Part shown: one piece after another, positions 1 to 6,068 of the stretch
Position numbering within the stretch: the stretch's first letter is position 1
Layout: each line of letters begins with the position of its first letter
Assembly (NCBI GenBank): GCA_937942935.1
Contig: CALDGT010000644.1
Coordinates: forward strand, 1-9,715
Direction: 5' to 3'
DNA: 9,715 nucleotides
Origin: an uncultured Chloroflexota bacterium
GTDB taxonomy: Bacteria; Chloroflexota; Anaerolineae; Aggregatilineales; Phototrophicaceae
Notes under the pieces: generated by a model
Told to the model about the DNA's origin: nothing
The model's database searches: none
Seen by the model: the letters and a program-made list of their open reading frames with translations, nothing else
Program-made: the position numbers and the translations under genes

Positions 1-2060
1 CATTGCTCTGCACCTGTCTTTGCCAGTGCATCATTGCGGAATGATTCAAAATTGGCGGGGAATGTGCCAGTCTCATCTTCATATCGCCCCCAATCTGCCA
101 CCGCTAAATCATAATTGGTTTGGATATAATGCGCGAGTCCGCGCCCCAAATAGCCACTTAAATCGCTCAATGCGATGGTTTGGTCAAAATCGGCGAGGGC
201 ATTGCCATAATTATCGGTGAGGGCGTAGGCTAATCCACGATTGTAATACACCAGCGAATCATTGCCGTTTATGGCAATCGCAGAGGTGTAATCGGCAATC
301 GCACGCACATAATCACGCAAATTAAAATAGAGTGCGCCACGATTCACATACGCATTATAAGTTTGCGGGTTAATTTGAATAGCACGATTATAATCGGCGA
401 TGGCTTGTTCAATATTTCCCAATTGACGGTAAGTGAGTCCGCGATTGGTGAAGGCATCGGCATATTCAGGGTCTAAGAGGATGGCGTTATCAAAATCGGC
501 GATGGCTTGTTGATAATTTCCCAAGTCATAATGCACATTCCCCCGATTATAATAAGCGATGGTGAGTTGGGGGTCTAATGCAATTGCTTGGTTAAAATCG
601 GCGAGTGCAAGGTCTAATTCGCCCCCAAATAAGTAATAATTGCCACGATTGCTATAAGCGAGGGCGTATTCTGGGTCTAATTCGAGTGACCGATTAAAAT
701 CGGCGATGGCTTTTGTGGTATCGCCACCCGCTAAATAGGCATTCCCTCGATTATTATAGGGGAGTTCATCTAATGGATTGATGGCAATTGCTTGGGTGTA
801 ATTCTCAATCGCTTGCTCATAATCACCGAGTGTAAAAAATACATTCCCCCGATTTGAATATAAGTCGTTTTGTGTAAAACCCAATTCAATCGCTTTATCA
901 TAATCGGTGATTGCCTTATCGTACTCGTTAATTTCATAATAGGCTAACCCACGCATGTGATAGGCTTGCCCCTCGTTGGGGTATTGTTCAATTAAATCAG
1001 TCAGTTGGGCAATCATACTGCGCGGATTTTCGCGCCCACGTAAAATCGCATTGGCGAAGTTGCTCACAATATTGCTTTGCGCCCGCGCATCTGCCAATTC
1101 TGCTTGGGCAGTCGCTTGGAGTGCAACCGATGTTGCAATGACTGATGTTGCAGTTGCTACCTGATTATTGGCTTGTTGTGCCTGATTTTGCGCGTCTCGT
1201 GCTTGGTCTTGTGCCACTTGCGCCTGATTTTGGGCTTCCTGCGCTCGGTTTTGGGCTTGGTTGGCGATGAAGATGAATATCACGCCTATCACCATCGCAA
1301 TCACCGCGATGACCGTTGCAAAAATGCTCGCCCTGCGGATATTCCGCAAACGCCGATTACGTTCATTTTCTTCATTTCGGCTAATTTGAATATATTCGAT
1401 ATGAAGCGGGGTGGGGATGGGTTCTTTTTTGCGCGTCTGTGCATCTAATAACCATCTTTCGGCTAGGATGAGTTCATCACCCATGAGCAAAAAATCATCA
1501 TCACGCGCATTGGTCTCCCATTCTCGCGCCAACACTAATAACCGCGCATGACGGCGATTATGGTCGAGGTCGGTTTTGATGGTCGTGAGCAATTCCTCAA
1601 ATGATTTTTCAAAGGGTAACTCTGTACCTTGCGGATTTTTGCCGAAAAATACCCAATTGATATGCCCAATTGTGCCATGATTATGGCGGGCTATCCCCAC
1701 CATATCGCGCCCCGCGATGATGGTCTCTAATACATCACCCGGTTGTAAGGTCGCAATTTTTTCGAGTGCTTTTTCAAAATCGGATGCTTCTAAGACAACA
1801 GGCAAAATACGCTTGCCATTTTCGATGGCGTGCGCCAATTCAAGCGTACAAACAGGAGAACTGAGTGAGGCATTGCTCATGAGGAATAAAAAAGTAGAGG
1901 CATTATCTATTCCGCGCTTGATTTCATCCCACCAACCAGCAGAACGGGGGATGTCTTGCCAATCTACCCACGCGCTAATATTGCGCCCTTTGAGTGAATT
2001 AAACAGTTGCTCTGCAAATTGGATATTTTGGCGCGAATAGGAGATAAATACATCGCTCAT
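1..2060 (-). CDS. Membrane TIR-domain protein with C-terminal TPR repeats (partial at the window edge)
   Basis: This is a continuous leftward frame of 686 codons from ATG 2060. The last two bases in the window (TG on the coding strand) would be a TGA stop if the next base is A, so the gene may be complete but for one base. Residues 1-135 are a TIR_2-like domain: it opens MSDVFISYSR, has a BB-loop WVDWQDIP (31-38), and has a CxxE motif (C71, E74) where TIR NADases keep the catalytic Glu. A charged linker (about 160-240) is shared with the next TIR gene. A hydrophobic helix spans 244-266. Five Ala/Gln heptads (267-301) follow, then about nine TPR units (364-656). A ribosome site AAGGTGG lies 10 nt before the ATG. 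TIR domains of this family can cleave NAD+ or act as adaptors; TPRs bind proteins. The likely role is a membrane sensor-effector. The architecture is clear, the function is inferred. Confidence 0.93.
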   Translation of the reverse strand, partial: MSDVFISYSRQNIQFAEQLFNSLKGRNISAWVDWQDIPRSAGWWDEIKRGIDNASTFLFLMSNASLSSPVCTLELAHAIENGKRILPVVLEASDFEKALEKIATLQPGDVLETIIAGRDMVGIARHNHGTIGHINWVFFGKNPQGTELPFEKSFEELLTTIKTDLDHNRRHARLLVLAREWETNARDDDFLLMGDELILAERWLLDAQTRKKEPIPTPLHIEYIQISRNEENERNRRLRNIRRASIFATVIAVIAMVIGVIFIFIANQAQNRAQEAQNQAQVAQDQARDAQNQAQQANNQVATATSVIATSVALQATAQAELADARAQSNIVSNFANAILRGRENPRSMIAQLTDLIEQYPNEGQAYHMRGLAYYEINEYDKAITDYDKAIELGFTQNDLYSNRGNVFFTLGDYEQAIENYTQAIAINPLDELPYNNRGNAYLAGGDTTKAIADFNRSLELDPEYALAYSNRGNYYLFGGELDLALADFNQAIALDPQLTIAYYNRGNVHYDLGNYQQAIADFDNAILLDPEYADAFTNRGLTYRQLGNIEQAIADYNRAIQINPQTYNAYVNRGALYFNLRDYVRAIADYTSAIAINGNDSLVYYNRGLAYALTDNYGNALADFDQTIALSDLSGYLGRGLAHYIQTNYDLAVADWGRYEDETGTFPANFESFRNDALAKTGAEQ
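92..971 (-). repeat. Tandem TPR-coding repeats, about 102-bp period
   Basis: About nine TPR units of some 34 residues lie in tandem, most matching YxNRGxxYxxLGxYxxAIADFxxAIxLDPxx. At DNA level the segment for AIADF recurs almost unchanged (on the + strand, variants of aaatcggcgatggc near 390, 495 and 694), which points to internal duplication of single units. The final unit is degenerate (AVADWGRYE) and is followed by a short cap like the one ending the TPR gene at 8197-9219. This is a protein-coding repeat, not a CRISPR or satellite. Confidence 0.9.
1158..1262 (-). repeat. 21-bp tandem coding repeat giving alanine heptads
   Basis: Residues 267-301 of the TIR-TPR protein read NQAQNRA, QEAQNQA, QVAQDQA, RDAQNQA, QQANNQV. 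These are five heptads with Ala at the third and seventh positions, in the last heptad replaced by Val at the seventh. The DNA follows a 21-bp period with related segments such as cgcctgattttgggcttcc. Alanine at both core positions of a heptad is typical of a tightly packed Alacoil-type coiled coil. It sits directly after the membrane helix and would form a rigid stalk or dimer zipper ahead of the TPR array. Confidence 0.85.
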
Positions 2061-2100
2061 GACTTATAAACCACCTTCAAACGAGAATCAGACACATTTG

Positions 2101-2106
2101 ATTATA
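2101..2106 (-). promoter_or_regulatory. -10 box of a promoter for the TIR-TPR gene
   Basis: On the minus strand the sequence reads GCGATATAATCAAATG, a perfect TATAAT. A start site near 2094 would give a leader of about 34 nt before ATG 2060. No good -35 hexamer is found 16-19 bp upstream, though a T-run precedes. The same GATATAAT core precedes the neighbouring TIR gene. It lies in the 132-bp gap after the upstream gene, consistent with independent expression. Confidence 0.5.
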
Positions 2107-2192
2107 TCGCATTAGCCAAAAAATGCGCGGATTGCCTGCGGTGATATAGTGAAGATTGTGATTATCAACCTGAATGGTTGGCATAAAATTCC

Positions 2193-3140
2193 TTATCTTG
2201 GGATGATGATAAAATCGGTGCAATAGTGTGCGAGGGTTTGGTCTAATTCATTTGGTTGTGTACAGATATCGGTTTGAGACCGATATTCTCGAATTTGCGC
2301 TCGTTTGGCGTTGACATTATCAATAAACAAGATCGTGATAAATATCAATATCCCAATCACCAATCCGCCAAATCCCGCCGTAATTGCCCCCGCTATTTGT
2401 TCTCGGCGTAATTTTTGTGCCTTAAATTCGAGTTCTGCGGTGCGTTTGGCTCGATGCGATTCACTATCTCGACTGGCATGGATATAGGCGACATGCAATT
2501 CTGTCGGCGCGGGGATTTTATGATGGGCGCTATCTAGCCAAATTTCGGCATCAGCAAGTTCTTTTTCGATGAGCAAAAAACCACTATCGCGGTTGCGCCT
2601 TTCCCACTCTAATGCGCGTAAATGCAGGGTGGTATGGCGCTCTTTATAATCGTAATCGGTGTGAATGATGCTCATTAAATCGGCAAAACGTGCCTCAAAA
2701 TTGTCATCTGGCGAAAATCGAAAATAATTGACTTGCTTCAAATCGGCATCATTGGCATCTATAACATCATGTGCCTGCCGATTGCCCCAAATGTCGCGGG
2801 TAGATACTTGGTCGGGGTGCGCCAACCGTTTGGCGATGGCGATTATCGCCTCATCTCGACTATATGCCTGATATAACACAGGGATAATACGCTTTTTCAA
2901 TTGGCGAGCATATTCAATCTCTAGGTGACAAATTGGCGACCCCATCGCGTTGGGCGAGAGGATAATCACAAAATTATTGGCTTTGGCAATGCCTTTTTGA
3001 ATTTCTGCCCACCATGCTTGTGACGGGGGAATAGATTCCCAATCTATCCACACATCTTGGTTTTGCTCAATCAGTGCCTCGCGCAATTTGCCCACAAAAT
3101 CGGCATCAAGCCGTGAATACGAAATAAAAACATCGCTCAT
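2193..3140 (-). CDS. Short TIR-domain membrane protein
   Basis: The protein has 315 residues. I chose ATG 3140 over a TTG nine codons upstream because it gives MSDVFISYSR, identical to the start of the neighbouring TIR gene, and has AAGGA 7 nt before it. The TIR domain (1-135) has BB-loop WIDWESIP (31-38), SPNAMGSPIC (62-71) and the putative catalytic E74 in CxxE. The linker 160-235 is shared with the TIR-TPR protein (EWE, LL, AE.WL, IPAPTELH). A single membrane helix lies at about 250-273. Only about 40 residues follow, with two cysteines (C293, C307) that could pair if this tail lies outside the cytoplasm. There is no TPR, WD40 or NTPase sensor, so this may be the minimal partner of the TIR-TPR protein. 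NADase activity is plausible from the Glu but unproven. Confidence 0.93.
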   Translation of the reverse strand: MSDVFISYSRLDADFVGKLREALIEQNQDVWIDWESIPPSQAWWAEIQKGIAKANNFVIILSPNAMGSPICHLEIEYARQLKKRIIPVLYQAYSRDEAIIAIAKRLAHPDQVSTRDIWGNRQAHDVIDANDADLKQVNYFRFSPDDNFEARFADLMSIIHTDYDYKERHTTLHLRALEWERRNRDSGFLLIEKELADAEIWLDSAHHKIPAPTELHVAYIHASRDSESHRAKRTAELEFKAQKLRREQIAGAITAGFGGLVIGILIFITILFIDNVNAKRAQIREYRSQTDICTQPNELDQTLAHYCTDFIIIPR

Positions 3141-3172
3141 GAGATTATCCTTGCTGGCTATTTGCAAAGTTT

Positions 3173-3178
3173 ATTATA
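3173..3178 (-). promoter_or_regulatory. -10 box of a promoter for the short TIR gene
   Basis: The minus strand reads GGGATATAATAAAC with a perfect TATAAT. Transcription would begin near 3166, about 26 nt before ATG 3140. A -35 is weak (TTTCGG-like at 19 bp). It lies in the 67-bp gap behind the permease gene, so the TIR gene need not rely on read-through. The TTG alternative start at 3167 would sit on the predicted start site, which argues against that start. Confidence 0.5.
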
Positions 3179-3207
3179 TCCCAAAAGTGATATTTACCCG
3201 AAAAGAT

Positions 3208-3996
3208 TTAATATTGTCCAAGCGTCCCCTGACGGCGTGCCACCTGTTCGCAATAACCAAAGATGAATAATCCTAATAACAAGAATAACCCCGAATGGGC
3301 GACCAGATAAACCAATGTGCCATCTGCCCACACATCGGCTAATGATGCGCCATCCAGTGCCACACGGCGCATGACCAAAATGCCTTGTGTACTCGGCAAT
3401 AATTGGGCGAAGGTTTTTAACCATGTCGGCATATATTCCACAGGCAAAAATGTCCCGTTTATGAATAGCAACATGCTTCTTAGAATTTCTGCGCTCGGTC
3501 CCACTTGCTTAAAAATCAGCGTTATACCACCAATGACATAACCAAACCCGATAAACCCAAACAAGGTGATGAGCAGGATTGGCAGGATTTCCCAACGAAG
3601 GGGTAAATTAATCTGGAATAAAATCAATAAAACGGTAGCAATGATGACCAATTGCAATGTAGCAGAAATCAGTGACGACAAAGAACGCCCCAAAATGATA
3701 AGACTACTCGGTGCGGGACTCATATAAATTTGCTCTAATGTGCCTGCTTGGGCTTCGGCGGTGAGGGCATAACTCATGTTGCTGATGGTCTCCATCGCAT
3801 AAAATGTCACGATAAATCCCAACAAACTTGAAGCCAATGTTGCTTGCTCAAATTCACCTTGCCCCACAAAGAATAGAATCCCAGTGAATACCATTCCCAT
3901 GCCCAACAATTGCATGAGCAAGCTAAATTTATAATCCCATAAAATGATGAGACCCTTGCGTGTTTCGTTGAGTGTGATATTCAGCGATGTTATCAT
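3208..3996 (-). CDS. ABC-2 type transporter permease
   Basis: The protein has 262 residues and about six hydrophobic segments (roughly 26-44, 54-75, 106-128, 134-158, 172-190, 226-248). The cytoplasmic motif AEAQAGTLEQIYMSP (80-94) matches the coupling helix of ABC-2 permeases. A short region with FLPVEYMP (183-190) and a C-terminal tail ending GTLGQY are also typical of this family of exporter subunits. Its ATG overlaps the ATPase stop by 4 bp (ATGA), with GAAGG 9 nt upstream inside the ATPase gene, so the two are translationally coupled. Such permeases form a dimer that exports drugs, lipids, polysaccharides or peptides. The substrate cannot be read from sequence. It lies just upstream of the two TIR genes on the same strand. 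Confidence 0.93.
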   Translation of the reverse strand: MITSLNITLNETRKGLIILWDYKFSLLMQLLGMGMVFTGILFFVGQGEFEQATLASSLLGFIVTFYAMETISNMSYALTAEAQAGTLEQIYMSPAPSSLIILGRSLSSLISATLQLVIIATVLLILFQINLPLRWEILPILLITLFGFIGFGYVIGGITLIFKQVGPSAEILRSMLLFINGTFLPVEYMPTWLKTFAQLLPSTQGILVMRRVALDGASLADVWADGTLVYLVAHSGLFLLLGLFIFGYCEQVARRQGTLGQY

Positions 3997-4964
3997 GATG
4001 ATGTACCTTCTTGAGAGTCTATCATATTGATGAAAATATCTTCTAATTTTGGCTCAACTGGGTTCACTGCTACCAATGCGATATGATGTGCCTTAAGCAA
4101 GTCTATGATTTGATATAATTCATCGGTGTTTTTAACCTCACCCGTCAAAATGATATATCCATTATCCTCATTGATGCTCATACGCCCATCGAATTGGCTC
4201 TGAATGCCATTCAAATCCCCGCGTATCCGAATCTCATAAAATTGTTTACGGAATACATTCAATAATTCATGCGTGGGTTGATTGGTGATGAGTTTTCCCT
4301 TGTTGATAATCGCCACACGCTGACAAACTTCTTGTGCCATATCTAAATGATGGGTGGTGAGGATGACGGTTTTATGCCGTTCTTGTGCCAGTTGATGTAT
4401 CCATTGCTTGACGGTATGGGCGGCTTTTACATCCAATCCGAGTGTCGGCTCATCAAGTAAAATAATCGGCGGGTCGCTGATGAGGGCGCAGGCAATCGCC
4501 ACTTTTTGTTGCATCCCGCGTGAAAATGCGCGAACTTTATCATCACGGCGCTCCCATAAATCCAATTCTTTAAGCAATGTCTCGGCACGCCCCCGAATTT
4601 CGCGGATGGGGACACCTTTTAATCGTCCAAAGTATAGGATATTTTCCAGCGCAGATAAACGCCAATACACATTGCGTGTGCCTTCTAAGACTGCACCGAT
4701 TTGTCGCATATACTGAGCGCGATTTTTGATGGCATATCCATTGAGTGTGATATGTCCGTCTGTCGGCTCAATTAACCCACAAATCATTTTGATGGTGGTG
4801 GTTTTGCCTGCCCCATTTGCACCCAAAAATCCGAAAACTTGCCCACTTTCGATGGTTAAACTAAGCTGATTAACGGCTGTGAGTGGTTGCTTGCTTTTTG
4901 GCTTATAGATTTTGGTCAAGTTGTCAATTTGTATGGCGGTGTGTATTTTTGATGATGTTGGCAT
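3993..4964 (-). CDS. ABC transporter ATP-binding protein (DrrA/NatA-like)
   Basis: The protein has 323 residues. The nucleotide-binding domain has Walker A GANGAGKTT (48-56), a signature FSRGM (147-151), Walker B IILLDEP (167-173), D-loop LGLD (175-178) and switch His H205 in TTHH. The Q-loop position carries Glu (VLEG, E94) instead of Gln, with the neighbouring TRNVYWRL text seen in one branch of ABC-2 ATPases. A C-terminal region (about 235-315) ending in PKLEDIFINMI is typical of DrrA-like proteins. The ATG has GGGGG 6 nt upstream. It energises the permease whose start it overlaps. It is transcribed divergently from the propeller operon, with promoter candidates in the shared 136-bp gap. 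Export direction is known for the family; the cargo is unknown. Confidence 0.95.
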   Translation of the reverse strand: MPTSSKIHTAIQIDNLTKIYKPKSKQPLTAVNQLSLTIESGQVFGFLGANGAGKTTTIKMICGLIEPTDGHITLNGYAIKNRAQYMRQIGAVLEGTRNVYWRLSALENILYFGRLKGVPIREIRGRAETLLKELDLWERRDDKVRAFSRGMQQKVAIACALISDPPIILLDEPTLGLDVKAAHTVKQWIHQLAQERHKTVILTTHHLDMAQEVCQRVAIINKGKLITNQPTHELLNVFRKQFYEIRIRGDLNGIQSQFDGRMSINEDNGYIILTGEVKNTDELYQIIDLLKAHHIALVAVNPVEPKLEDIFINMIDSQEGTSS

Positions 4965-4990
4965 AATTTGCCCCCAAATATGGTTGTGAG

Positions 4991-5019
4991 GTTATGTATG
5001 AATACGCAAATTCACTCAA
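4991..5019 (-). promoter_or_regulatory. Candidate promoter of the ABC transporter genes
   Basis: On the minus strand TTGAGT (5014-5019) and CATAAC (4991-4996) are separated by exactly 17 bp. The matches to consensus are 4 of 6 in each hexamer. Placement suits ATG 4964, with a leader near 20 nt. One ACGCAA box lies in the spacer. The call is modest because the hexamers are imperfect. Confidence 0.35.
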
Positions 5020-5054
5020 AAGGTTTCATGTGATTGCGTCCTTTACGCAATTCA
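5003..5054. promoter_or_regulatory. Repeated ACGCAA boxes, candidate operator between divergent operons
   Basis: TACGCAAATTCA (5003-5014) and TACGCAATTCA (5044-5054) are near-identical direct repeats 41 bp apart. The second also forms a 7-bp inverted repeat, ATTGCGT (5033-5039) with ACGCAAT (5045-5051), around a 5-bp spacer. The boxes overlap the promoter candidates of both flanking operons, as a shared regulator site would. No regulator gene is present in the window, so a regulator binding here is inferred only. Confidence 0.4.
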
Positions 5055-5062
5055 TATATGAT
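5034..5062 (+). promoter_or_regulatory. Candidate promoter of the propeller operon
   Basis: TTGCGT (5034-5039) and TATGAT (5057-5062) are separated by 17 bp; the -10 matches consensus at 5 of 6 positions and the -35 at 3 of 6. Transcription would start near 5069, leaving a leader of about 32 nt. The -35 and spacer coincide with the ACGCAA inverted repeat, so a protein bound there could block the polymerase. Confidence 0.45.
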
Positions 5063-5089
5063 AATTTTTGTGGCACATCATGATAAATT

Positions 5090-5095
5090 GGAGGG
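5090..5095 (+). promoter_or_regulatory. Strong ribosome binding site fixing the first propeller start
   Basis: GGAGGG lies 5 nt before ATG 5101. This selects ATG 5101 over the in-frame TTG at 5068, and the resulting N-terminus (MAKCVVTYDRYHSLANLS) aligns with those of the two downstream paralogues. Confidence 0.8.
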
Positions 5096-5100
5096 ATGAT

Positions 5101-6057
5101 ATGGCAAAATGTGTGGTGACTTATGATAGGTATCATTCACTTGCTAACCTCAGTGCCGATGGAAAACGCGCTTTAGCCATTGGCAAAGGCAAATTTAAGC
5201 ATTATCCCGATATACTGGTAGATTATGCCACCATTTTCGATACCGAAACGGGCGTAATTATCGCCCAGTATACCGATTCTCTTAACCCAACATCCATGTC
5301 ACTCAGCCCAGATGGAAAACGGGCAATGTTATCGTATGAAGTGCAGGAAGGGGGATTGCCACAAGACCCCATTTTTGAGTATCTACTCATGATTTGGGAT
5401 ATTGAAAACAATACATCCATTGATTGTAGTCATAACCTGAGCGTGAAAATTGGGTCTACTTCATGGTTAGATAATGACCATTTTGTAGTCACACGTCAGA
5501 ATGGGCTTTCATCTATAAATGTGGGTGTTTATGATGTAACCGGAACGCAATTATCTCAATTTGATTATACAGGGTTTGGATACGATGTGGTGGTGAATCA
5601 GTATATTGCCATCGGCATCCAAAATCATATCTATCTCATCAATCCGAGTACAGGTGATAAAGTAAATCGCTTTTTATTGAGTGAAAACGAGCGTATTGGT
5701 CAATCCAAACGTAGTTTGTTTTATGCGCCTAATGGGAGTGCTATCGCCATATTGCAACAAACCAATAACACAGCGATTTTGGTGTGGGATTTGACCAATG
5801 ATGTTTCGCTAAGTGAACTTAAAGGCGACAGATACATGACTGCCCTCGCTTGGTCGCCTGATTCAACACAACTTTTATCCGCACAAAAAGAAAGTGATAC
5901 CAGTTCGGGCATTTATATATGGGATATTGCCACAGGTGAGAAAAAATTATTCACCGAAGTGCGCTATGAGTCTCATGATGCTGTGAAAAGCCTGCATTGG
6001 TATGAAGATAAAATTTATATCACAACGTTGCGTTTAATGACGGTCTGGGAGCTATAA
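5101..6057 (+). CDS. Seven-bladed WD40-like beta-propeller protein, copy 1
   Basis: The protein has 318 residues with no signal peptide or membrane helix, so it is probably cytoplasmic. Seven blade-ending strands can be counted: IFDTETG (45-51), MIWDIENN (97-104), GVYDVTGT (142-149), YLINPSTG (178-185), LVWDLTND (227-234), YIWDIATG (272-279) and TVWEL (314-318). SPDG/SPDS turns occur at 69-72 and 252-255. The count fits a single closed seven-bladed propeller with nothing appended. Propellers of this kind act as protein-binding platforms and are not usually enzymes. It is the first of three tandem paralogues, sharing YHSLANLS at the N-terminus with copy 3 and a KxLFTE...VK..HW...IYI C-terminus with copy 2. 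The partner is unknown. Copy 2 begins 11 bp later, so the genes form an operon. Confidence 0.88.
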   Translation: MAKCVVTYDRYHSLANLSADGKRALAIGKGKFKHYPDILVDYATIFDTETGVIIAQYTDSLNPTSMSLSPDGKRAMLSYEVQEGGLPQDPIFEYLLMIWDIENNTSIDCSHNLSVKIGSTSWLDNDHFVVTRQNGLSSINVGVYDVTGTQLSQFDYTGFGYDVVVNQYIAIGIQNHIYLINPSTGDKVNRFLLSENERIGQSKRSLFYAPNGSAIAILQQTNNTAILVWDLTNDVSLSELKGDRYMTALAWSPDSTQLLSAQKESDTSSGIYIWDIATGEKKLFTEVRYESHDAVKSLHWYEDKIYITTLRLMTVWEL

Positions 6058-6068
6058 AGGATAAAGTA

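Noticed and set aside
92..971. Regularly spaced repeats resembling a CRISPR-like or satellite array
   Set aside because: The 102-bp period matches 34-residue TPR units in an unbroken minus-strand reading frame, and the similarity is strongest in codons for conserved TPR residues.
20..2040. Several open frames on the + strand within the first 2 kb
   Set aside because: They run antisense to the TIR-TPR gene, have no family motifs and poor ribosome sites.
2166..2180. Small inverted repeat CAACC/GGTTG as a terminator between the TIR genes
   Set aside because: The stem is only 5 bp and no T-run follows on the minus strand.
1..3140. Assignment to the Thoeris defence system
   Set aside because: No ThsA-like SLOG/Sir2 effector gene is present, and the TIR proteins are membrane-anchored with TPR or no sensor, unlike ThsB.
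3141..3167. Upstream TTG start for the short TIR protein
   Set aside because: ATG 3140 has AAGGA 7 nt before it and gives the same N-terminus as the other TIR protein; the TTG lies almost at the predicted transcription start.
5068..5100. Upstream TTG start for propeller copy 1
   Set aside because: It would place the strong GGAGGG site inside the coding region, and the extra residues have no counterpart in the paralogues.
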